Below are positions 54,241 to 61,224 of a stretch of DNA of 64,000 bases, piece after piece. Origin of the DNA: Anaerolineae bacterium (GTDB taxonomy: Bacteria > Chloroflexota > Anaerolineae > Aggregatilineales > J027); assembly GCA_019913005.1 (NCBI GenBank), contig JAIOHL010000162.1, positions 62,001-126,000 of the forward strand. The letters are read 5' to 3'. Position numbers and translations under genes: made by a program. Positions within the stretch are counted from its first letter, which is position 1, and each line of letters begins with the position of its first letter. The notes below the pieces were generated by a model, which saw only the letters and a program-made list of their open reading frames with translations, was not told where the DNA came from and did not search any database.

Positions 54241-56568
54241 ATGGATCAAAAAGAACTATTTGCACTGGAACAACAGTGTATCCAAGAATGCGCCCCCCCT
54301 TGCACCGCCGCTTGCCCCGTCCATGTAGATGTGCGGGCCATGCTTGCCGAAACAGCGCGGGGTGATTTTTCTGCTGCCCTCAAAATTTATCAAAAAGTCG
54401 TCCCGTTTCCCCACATTCTCAGTCGCATCTGTGACCAACCCTGTCAAAATGTTTGTCGGCGCGGTGAAATTGAAGAATCTATCGCCATTCGTGCCTTAGA
54501 ACGGGCGGCGGTCAACCATGGGGAACTGCCCGAAGAAAAAAAACGCCCAATGCCCAAGCGCAGTGGAGATATTGCGGTGATTGGCGGTGGCATCAGCGGT
54601 TTGACCGTTGCCTACGATCTGGCTCGCAAAGGCTATAAAATAAGCATCTTCGAGGCGGGCAATGAGCTTGGCGGCGGGTTATGGAAAGCAGACCGAGACT
54701 ACCTACCTGCCGAGGTCATTCGGGAGGATATTGAGGTTATTTATGAATTAGGGGTTGAGGTTGATCTCAATACCCTGATAGACCATATTCATCTTTTTGA
54801 ATTACGGAATGCTTTCGATGCCGTGTATATCGCGGTAGGGCCACACGCCAGCGAAAATTTTGAACTCGAACGCGATGAATATGGGATTATCAAGGTTGAC
54901 CCTATCACCTTTGAGACCAGCATGGCAGGGGTTTTCGCGGGTGGAGGATTGCTGTGGGGCATTGAAATGCACTCGTCGGTAACATCCATCTCAGAAGGTC
55001 GTCGCGTTGGCATCTCAATTGACCGCTATCTCCAAAAAGTTTCGGTAACGGCTTCACGGGTGAATGAAGGCCCCTATACCTCGTGCCTATATACCGACAT
55101 CAGCGGGATTAGCCCACGCCCCTTGATTCAAATGGGTGATCCCGACTTTGGGTACGAATGGCACGAAGCCATCCAAGAAGCCAAACGCTGCATCCAATGT
55201 GAGTGCATGGAATGTGTCAAGGCGTGCGAATATCTGCGTGAATTTGGCCGCTACCCCCGTCGTTATGTGCGCGAAATCTACAACAACCTCTCCATCGTCA
55301 AAGGGACACGTTACGCCAATACCTTTATCAATTCATGCAGTCTGTGTGGGCTGTGCGCTGAAATCTGTCCTGAAAATCTGGATATGGGAGCGGTCAATCT
55401 TAAGGCACGCCAAACGATGGTGGCGCAAAACCGGATGCCTAGCTCCGCACATGACTTTGGCCTGCGCGATATGCAGTTTAGCAACAGCGATAAGTTTTTG
55501 ATGGTGCGGAATGCACCCGGCACAGCCGCCAGCGATTATGTTTTGTTTCCCGGCTGTCAATTGAGCGCTTCGTCACCGGGGCACGTGGAACAGGTCTATA
55601 GTGATTTGCGGGAGCAGTTGTCAGATCAACAGGTTGGTTTGATGTTGGGTTGTTGTGGCGCTCCTGCAAATTGGGCCGGACGACCCGATCTATTTGAAAG
55701 CATTTTATCGGCGTGGCGAACGCATTTACAGGCGATGGGCAATCCTAAAGTGATTCTGCCCTGCTCAAGCTGTTATCAGGTTTTCCAAAAACACCTCCCC
55801 GATGTTGAAATTATCTCCCTGTGGGATTTCTTTGATACACATGGCCTACCCGCTGAAGTCACCTCAGCCAACCGAACTGTCTCGATTCACGACCCGTGCA
55901 GTACGCGGTACGAAAGCCATATACAGGACGGCATCCGTCATATTTTAGGGCGATTGGGCTATCAAATTGAAGAATTACCACGCAGCCGCGAACGAACGAC
56001 CTGTTGCAGTTATGGCGGCATGATGTGGTTGGCGAATCCCAATCTAGCCGAAAAAGTGGTTCAGAAGCGCATCCAAGAAGGTGAAACCGATTATGTGACC
56101 TATTGCGCCATGTGTCGCGATAATTTTGCTGGACGGGGCAAACGTACATGGCATATTTTGGATTTGATTTACAATCAAGGCAGTGATGAACAAGCGACAA
56201 GACGCGGGCCGAATTATTCACAGCGGCATGACAATCGCGCTCGGCTCAAGCGGCAGTTACTGACCGAGATTTGGGGAGAAACGATGGACGGCTCACAGCC
56301 CTACGAATCTATTCGGCTCAACATCGCCGAGGATGTACAGGCGAAGTTAGAACAACGCCTCATTTTGGTTGAGGACATCCAGCGGGTGATTGAATATGCC
56401 GAACGCACACGCCGAAAACTACTTAATCGCCAGACAGGGCATTATTTGGCCTATTATAAACCCACCACCGTGACCTATTGGGTTGAATACCTGCCGATTG
56501 AGGACGGGTTTATCATTTTTAATGCCTACAGTCACCGCATGGAAGTGCCGGGGAGTGGGTCATCATGA
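54241..56568 (+). CDS. FAD-dependent/Fe-S/CCG-domain fusion oxidoreductase
   Basis: 775 residues. Order: a GltD/DPYD-type 4Fe-4S N-terminus (Cys13, 17, 21, 25 and then CDQPCQNVC); an FAD-binding domain (DIAVIGGGISGLTVAYDLA, then GGGLW) that lacks an obvious separate NAD(P) motif; a dicluster ferredoxin part (CIQCECMECVKAC and CSLCGLCAEICPE); two HdrD-like CCG modules (FPGCQLSAS/LGCCGAPANW/LPCSSCYQ and HDPCSTRYE/TTCCSYGG/YCAMCRDN); and a C-terminal domain of about 100 residues unknown to me. It probably moves electrons between a soluble carrier and a thiol/disulfide centre, perhaps as electron partner of Mop. It overlaps the next gene as ATGA. Confidence 0.87.
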   Translation: MDQKELFALEQQCIQECAPPCTAACPVHVDVRAMLAETARGDFSAALKIYQKVVPFPHILSRICDQPCQNVCRRGEIEESIAIRALERAAVNHGELPEEKKRPMPKRSGDIAVIGGGISGLTVAYDLARKGYKISIFEAGNELGGGLWKADRDYLPAEVIREDIEVIYELGVEVDLNTLIDHIHLFELRNAFDAVYIAVGPHASENFELERDEYGIIKVDPITFETSMAGVFAGGGLLWGIEMHSSVTSISEGRRVGISIDRYLQKVSVTASRVNEGPYTSCLYTDISGISPRPLIQMGDPDFGYEWHEAIQEAKRCIQCECMECVKACEYLREFGRYPRRYVREIYNNLSIVKGTRYANTFINSCSLCGLCAEICPENLDMGAVNLKARQTMVAQNRMPSSAHDFGLRDMQFSNSDKFLMVRNAPGTAASDYVLFPGCQLSASSPGHVEQVYSDLREQLSDQQVGLMLGCCGAPANWAGRPDLFESILSAWRTHLQAMGNPKVILPCSSCYQVFQKHLPDVEIISLWDFFDTHGLPAEVTSANRTVSIHDPCSTRYESHIQDGIRHILGRLGYQIEELPRSRERTTCCSYGGMMWLANPNLAEKVVQKRIQEGETDYVTYCAMCRDNFAGRGKRTWHILDLIYNQGSDEQATRRGPNYSQRHDNRARLKRQLLTEIWGETMDGSQPYESIRLNIAEDVQAKLEQRLILVEDIQRVIEYAERTRRKLLNRQTGHYLAYYKPTTVTYWVEYLPIEDGFIIFNAYSHRMEVPGSGSS

Positions 56569-56762
56569 GTGAGCCAGAGCAGGTTTGGATATGTGACAAC
56601 TGCAATATCCCCTTGCAGCCGGATAAGGTGGATGTGGCCTATATGGGCAATGCCTTTCCCGTTGAACTGCTGAAATGTCCGAATTGCGGGTTGGTCTTTA
56701 TTCCTGAAGATTTGGCGCTCGGCAAAATGGTCGAAGTCGAAAAACAACTCGAAGATAAATAG
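56565..56762 (+). CDS. Two-CxxC mini redox protein, DVU_1557-like
   Basis: 65 residues. VWICDNCNIPL and LKCPNCGLVFI give two CxxC pairs 33 residues apart, in the style of a rubredoxin or zinc ribbon. The middle (VDVAYMGNAFPVELL) and the acidic end (ALGKMVEVEKQLEDK) match my memory of the DVU_1557 redox protein family. It may carry electrons or a metal for its neighbours. Its ATG overlaps the stop of the oxidoreductase gene. Confidence 0.85.
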   Translation: MSEPEQVWICDNCNIPLQPDKVDVAYMGNAFPVELLKCPNCGLVFIPEDLALGKMVEVEKQLEDK

Positions 56763-56770
56763 GCCGAATC

Positions 56771-57505
56771 ATGATTACCGACCTGCGCATCCACCTTTAT
56801 GAGCAATCTGCCCTATTTGATGGGGTCGGCGAAGCGATTCGGCCCGGTGGGATGGCCCTGACTGAACATGCTCTGAGTCTATGCAATTTAGGCGCCGATG
56901 CCCGTTTGCTGGATGTGGGATGTGGGCCGGGGGCAGCGATGGCCTATCTCAGCGACCATTATGAGTATCGGATGTTCGGCTGTGACCTATCGGCCCAATT
57001 GTTGCAGACGGCGCATCTTCGCGGGGCGCGGTCTGTGGTTCAGGCGATGGGGGAACAACTACCCTTTGCCGATGGACAGCTAGACGCCATCTTGACCGAA
57101 TGTACTTTATCCGTCATGCAAAACGCCGATACCGCCATTAAGGAATTTTCCAGAATTCTGCGACCCAGCGGGTATCTGATTCTAAATGATTTCTATGTGC
57201 GGAATCCGGCTGGCATGGTAGAAATGCGATGTTTACCCGTAGATTCATGTCTCGGCGGGGCGTTACCACAGGCCGATATTATCCCGCGAATTGAACGACA
57301 TGGCTTTAGAGTCATGATATGGGAAGACCATACGGATGCACTCAGAATATTTACGGCCCAATTAATCTGGGAGCATGGATCATTGCAGCAGTTTTGGTGC
57401 CGGGCCAGTTCCCACGCCGACCCAATTCAGGTGCAAAAAGCCATTTCCCAAGCCAAGCCGGGCTACTTTTTATTAATCGCGCAAAAAGGAGGCCACAATG
57501 GATGA
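56771..57505 (+). CDS. trsM: Class I SAM methyltransferase, TrsM/DVU_1556-like
   Basis: 244 residues. LRIHLYEQSALFDGVGEAIR precedes SAM motif I LLDVGCGPGAAMAYL, acidic motif II FGCDLSAQLL, AMGEQLPFADGQLDAILTEC and FSRILRPSGYLILND. A Cys-containing stretch (MRCLPVDSCLGGALPQ) after the core is unusual for simple methyltransferases and fits a family linked to Fe-S partners. Substrate unknown. It starts eight bases after the mini redox gene and overlaps the next by eight. Confidence 0.82.
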   Translation: MITDLRIHLYEQSALFDGVGEAIRPGGMALTEHALSLCNLGADARLLDVGCGPGAAMAYLSDHYEYRMFGCDLSAQLLQTAHLRGARSVVQAMGEQLPFADGQLDAILTECTLSVMQNADTAIKEFSRILRPSGYLILNDFYVRNPAGMVEMRCLPVDSCLGGALPQADIIPRIERHGFRVMIWEDHTDALRIFTAQLIWEHGSLQQFWCRASSHADPIQVQKAISQAKPGYFLLIAQKGGHNG

Positions 57506-57947
57506 TACATTGGATCGTATGAAAGAACTGTGGCGGCAAGGTTATTTTTGCAGCCAGATTCTGATGCGAATGGGTCTCGATTTGCAAGGCCGCGACAATC
57601 TCCAACTGCTACGCGCTATGAATGGCTTGGCGGGTGGCATGGGGTTTACGGGTGAATTATGCGGGGCACTCAGCGGCGGCGCTTGTCTGTTAGGGTTGTA
57701 TGCAGGCAAAGGCGAGGACGAGGATGAAGAAGACCTGCGGCTGAATTTTATGATTGGCGAATTGGTGACATGGTTCAAAAACGGCTATGGGCAGGAATAC
57801 GGCGGGATACGCTGCGATGAAATTCTGGCAGGCCGTTCCCAAAATCAAGCCATTCGCTGTCCTATTCTCGTGACGGGCACACTGCAAAAAGTCAAAGAAT
57901 TATTGATCGAAAACGGATTTGATCTAGCAGGGCCAGATGATGACTGA
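57498..57947 (+). CDS. C-GCAxxG-C-C family protein, DVU_1555-like
   Basis: 149 residues. The conserved cysteines appear in order: GYFCSQIL, GELCGALSGGACLLG (the GCAxxG-type core), GGIRCDEIL and AIRCPIL. The acidic linker (GEDEDEEDLRLN) is unusual. The family is thought to bind a metal or carry redox thiols and is often near anaerobic oxidoreductases. It overlaps the methyltransferase stop and the radical SAM start (11 bases), a strong sign of a tight operon. Confidence 0.87.
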   Translation: MDDTLDRMKELWRQGYFCSQILMRMGLDLQGRDNLQLLRAMNGLAGGMGFTGELCGALSGGACLLGLYAGKGEDEDEEDLRLNFMIGELVTWFKNGYGQEYGGIRCDEILAGRSQNQAIRCPILVTGTLQKVKELLIENGFDLAGPDDD

Positions 57948-59331
57948 CACCGCCATTGTCCTTTCCACCACCGAAAGTGTTTGCCCGATCTGTCTAGCCC
58001 GTTTGCCCGCCGAGCGTGTCATGCTTGGTGATGATGTCTATCTCCTCAAAACCTGCCCCGAACATGGGCCGTTTCAGACTATTCTGTGGCGGGGTCAACA
58101 ACCTGCCTATATCGAGTGGGCCAAACCCAAAATTCCGGCCTATCCCGCGCATCCAACCACCCAAAATAATCTTGGCTGCCCTTTCGACTGCGGCCTATGT
58201 CCTGACCATCGTCAGCAAACTTGCACGGCTTTACTAGAGGTGACGCAACGTTGTGATTTACGCTGTCCCTTCTGTTTTGCCGATGCGGGGATAAATCCAC
58301 CCCCTGACCCCGATTTGGCGACGATTGAGGGGTGGTATCGGCGGTTGTTGGAGGCAGGCGGCAATTCCGCCAATATCCAACTTTCGGGGGGCGAACCGAC
58401 ACTACGCGACGACCTCCCCGATATTGTGGCGCTTGGCAAATCGTTGGGATTCCAATTTATTCAAGTTAATACCAATGGGTTGCGATTGGGGCGGGATGCC
58501 GATTATGTCAAACGGCTGAAGCAGGCAGGCTTATCTTCGGTATTTATGCAGTTCGACGGCACGCATGACGATGTATTGATGACGATACGGGGTGTCAAAC
58601 AACTAGACCGCAAAAGGGTTGCTATTGAATGCTGTGCTGAAAATGATTTGGTGGTGATCCTTGTACCAACGCTCGTCCTCAATGTGAACACCGGCGACAT
58701 CGGCGATATCATCGAATTTGCACTGGATTACTTCCCCACAGTGCGCGGTGTGCATTTTCAACCTGTTAGTTATTTTGGACGCTATCCTCAAATCCCCTCT
58801 GATGCTGACCGCATCACCATTCCCGAAGTGATTCGCCTGATTGAAACCCAGACAGGCGGTAAGATGAAAATGTCTCATTTCACCACATCGGGCTGTGAAA
58901 ATGCGCTGTGTTCACTGCATGGCAATTTTGTCGTCATGCCAGATGGTGAATTGCGATCATGGTCACAACAAAACGCCAGCGGATGCTGCACACCCCAACC
59001 TGCCGAAATCGGTGCAACCAAGACCCGTCAATTTGTCGCCCAATTTTGGTCATCCAATGCCAACCTTATCGCTTTGGACAGTATTAGAGAATCCAAGTTG
59101 GGGGATTGGGATGTCTTTTTGGCGCGTACCAAAACGCATACCTTTTGTGTTTCGGGCATGGCTTTTCAGGATGCGTGGAATCTCGATTTAGAGCGCCTGC
59201 GTGAGTGTTGTATTCACACCGTTAGCCCCGATGGTCGCCTAATCCCATTTTGTGCTTATAATTTAACTGACCAGATGGGACGCTCGATTTATCGAAATCA
59301 ACAGGCGACAATCATTGAACCATGCGGATAA
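57937..59331 (+). CDS. trsS: Radical SAM protein, TrsS-like
   Basis: 464 residues. An N-terminal Cys-rich head (VCPICLARL, LKTCPEHGPF, GCPFDCGLCPDHRQQTC) precedes the radical SAM core. CDLRCPFC gives the [4Fe-4S] CxxxCxxC, then QLSGGEPTLRDDLP (GGE) and VFMQFDGTHD follow. The C-terminal part has TTSGCENALCSLHGNFVVMP and the terminal ECCIHTVSPDGRLIPFCAYN, which may hold auxiliary clusters. Members of the TrsS family include selenoproteins; here the position is filled by ordinary residues. Reaction unknown; with the adjacent methyltransferase it probably builds a modified cofactor or peptide. It overlaps the CoA-ligase gene by ten bases. Confidence 0.85.
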   Translation: MMTDTAIVLSTTESVCPICLARLPAERVMLGDDVYLLKTCPEHGPFQTILWRGQQPAYIEWAKPKIPAYPAHPTTQNNLGCPFDCGLCPDHRQQTCTALLEVTQRCDLRCPFCFADAGINPPPDPDLATIEGWYRRLLEAGGNSANIQLSGGEPTLRDDLPDIVALGKSLGFQFIQVNTNGLRLGRDADYVKRLKQAGLSSVFMQFDGTHDDVLMTIRGVKQLDRKRVAIECCAENDLVVILVPTLVLNVNTGDIGDIIEFALDYFPTVRGVHFQPVSYFGRYPQIPSDADRITIPEVIRLIETQTGGKMKMSHFTTSGCENALCSLHGNFVVMPDGELRSWSQQNASGCCTPQPAEIGATKTRQFVAQFWSSNANLIALDSIRESKLGDWDVFLARTKTHTFCVSGMAFQDAWNLDLERLRECCIHTVSPDGRLIPFCAYNLTDQMGRSIYRNQQATIIEPCG

Positions 59332-60590
59332 CACCCCTTGAGGGATGGGTTGCTGAAAAAATCCAACAACCGAAATTGACCCGCGCGGCATTGGAAAAAT
59401 ACCAACTGACCAAACTCCATGCCGTGATTCAATTCGCCCGCGCCAAAAGCCCATTTTATCGGCACTTCTTGGCTGGTTTTCCTGACATTACCCAACTTCC
59501 CGATCTTGTCCAATTGCCTTTCACGACAGCCGACGATATTCGCCAGCAACCACTGCAATTGCTGTGTGTGTCGCAAGATGAAATCCATCGCGTGGTGACG
59601 TTGGATAGTTCTGGCACAACAGGCCGCCCCAAACGGCTCTACTTTACACCCGACGACCAGCAGCTTACGATTGATTTTTTCCGGGTGGGCATGTCCACTT
59701 TTACTGACCCCGATGACCGCGTATTGATTTTGCTCCCCGGCGAGAGCGCAGGCAGTGTAGGCGATTTGCTGGCAACAGCTATACAGCGATTAGGGGCAGT
59801 GCCAATCAAGCATGGGCCGATACGTGACCCCTTTGCTACACTGAACGTTATCCGGCAAGAAAAAATTACCGGAATGGTGGGGGTTCCGACGCATGTTTTG
59901 GCCCTCGCCCGCCTGCCCCATATTCTTATGCCAAAACTCAAAAACGTTTTGCTGACCACCGACCACGTTCCCAATGCCATTAAATATGCGGTTGAGCAAG
60001 CCTTTGGTTGCACCGTCTATAATCACTATGGCATGACAGAAATGGGCTTGGGTGGCGGTGTCGAGTGTGAGGCACGGCTTGGTTATCATCTGCGTGAGGC
60101 CGATATATATGTTGAAATCGTTGATCCGATAACAGGTCAAGTTTTGCCAGATGGGGAATACGGGGAAGTCGTTTTTACCACCCTGACCCGTCGCGGAATG
60201 CCCCTAATTCGCTACCGCACAGGCGATGTGAGCCGATTTATTCCTGATGACTGCTCTTGTGGTACATGCCTCAAAACGCTCGAAAAAATCACCCATCGGT
60301 TAAGTGGACAGGTACAACTGGACGGCAAGGTTATCACAATGGCTGATCTTGATGAGATTTTGTTCTCTTTTGAGGACGTGCTAGACTTTAGGGTAACGGT
60401 GCGCCGCGAAAATGGGGGCGACACGCTTCAAGTAGAAGTCAAAATAACCGATCATTCAAAAATAAAGCAGACTGAGAAATTTAAAAAAGCGTTGCTACCC
60501 CTAACTCACCATGTGGCGATTCAAGTTTTGCCTAGCCTCCATACCAGCATGGCAAAACGCGCTATTGTTGACACACGGGGTCAAACGTGA
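59322..60590 (+). CDS. AMP-dependent CoA ligase, DVU_1553-like (PaaK family)
   Basis: 422 residues. The phenylacetate-CoA-ligase plan is present: VVTLDSSGTTGRPKRLYFT is the ATP/AMP P-loop motif, NHYGMTEMGLGGGVECEA motif A5, and YRTGDVSRF with the C-terminal LSGQVQLDGKVITMADLDE follow. Family members activate an aryl or alkyl acid to acyl-AMP and then acyl-CoA. In this cassette it could activate the acid product of Mop or a cofactor precursor; this is inference. It overlaps the PadR gene as GTGA. Confidence 0.88.
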   Translation: MRITPLEGWVAEKIQQPKLTRAALEKYQLTKLHAVIQFARAKSPFYRHFLAGFPDITQLPDLVQLPFTTADDIRQQPLQLLCVSQDEIHRVVTLDSSGTTGRPKRLYFTPDDQQLTIDFFRVGMSTFTDPDDRVLILLPGESAGSVGDLLATAIQRLGAVPIKHGPIRDPFATLNVIRQEKITGMVGVPTHVLALARLPHILMPKLKNVLLTTDHVPNAIKYAVEQAFGCTVYNHYGMTEMGLGGGVECEARLGYHLREADIYVEIVDPITGQVLPDGEYGEVVFTTLTRRGMPLIRYRTGDVSRFIPDDCSCGTCLKTLEKITHRLSGQVQLDGKVITMADLDEILFSFEDVLDFRVTVRRENGGDTLQVEVKITDHSKIKQTEKFKKALLPLTHHVAIQVLPSLHTSMAKRAIVDTRGQT

Positions 60591-61150
60591 GCAAAAAACA
60601 ACCGCCTGCCAGTACCATCTCACCCGAATATCTGCTCTTGGGGTTTCTCAATCAATCCCCAACACATGGCTATGATTTGCATGAGCGTATCCATCGAGAA
60701 TTGGGCCAGATTTGGCATATTTCCTTGAGCCAAACCTATAATATCCTCAATCGCCTAGAGACTGAAGGGCATATCAAGAGCGAGGTTCAAGTCCAAGAAA
60801 AATCGCCGCCACGCCACTATTTTCAACTTACCCCGTTGGGGCACAAACGATTTGAAGAATGGCTAAACACCCCAACCAAGCCCAGCATCCATGCCATTCG
60901 GGTCGAATTTCTAACCCGTCTATATTTTGTATATACAACTACACCTGAAGCCATCCATGCCTTAATAGCGTCTCAAATCGCCCAAATTCAGATGGGTTTG
61001 GCGCATATCCAAATCATGCACCGTGAACTGGCCGCCGATCAGGTTTTTAATCAGCTAGGACTCGAACTGCGTATTCGCCAGTTGACCTCCGTGATCGCAT
61101 GGCTAGAAGAATGTCACCTGCGCTTCGCTCCACCCAGCCAAGAAAAATAA
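60587..61150 (+). CDS. PadR-family transcriptional regulator
   Basis: 187 residues, GTG start overlapping the previous stop. The winged helix (about 10-90) has EYLLLGFLNQSPTHGYDLHE, QTYNILNRLETEGHI and RHYFQLTPLGHKRF, classic PadR. The C-terminal part (from 100) is the helical dimerisation domain (Vir_C type). PadR proteins often repress genes for aromatic-acid or aldehyde handling until a ligand binds. As the last gene of the operon it most likely controls the cassette itself. Confidence 0.9.
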   Translation: MSKKQPPASTISPEYLLLGFLNQSPTHGYDLHERIHRELGQIWHISLSQTYNILNRLETEGHIKSEVQVQEKSPPRHYFQLTPLGHKRFEEWLNTPTKPSIHAIRVEFLTRLYFVYTTTPEAIHALIASQIAQIQMGLAHIQIMHRELAADQVFNQLGLELRIRQLTSVIAWLEECHLRFAPPSQEK

Positions 61151-61184
61151 ATCCCCCTTTTATTCCTTACAACAAAAGAGGGAT
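61151..61184. terminator. Bidirectional terminator after PadR gene
   Basis: An 11-base stem with one mismatch (61151-61161 with 61174-61184) has a 12-base loop. Read on the minus strand it is followed by TTATTTTTC, giving a good terminator for the glycosyltransferase. It also closes the Mop-TrsS operon. Confidence 0.7.
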
Positions 61185-61224
61185 ATTTGGGGCTTTATCC
61201 GCATCAGCGTGGCGAAGCACACTT

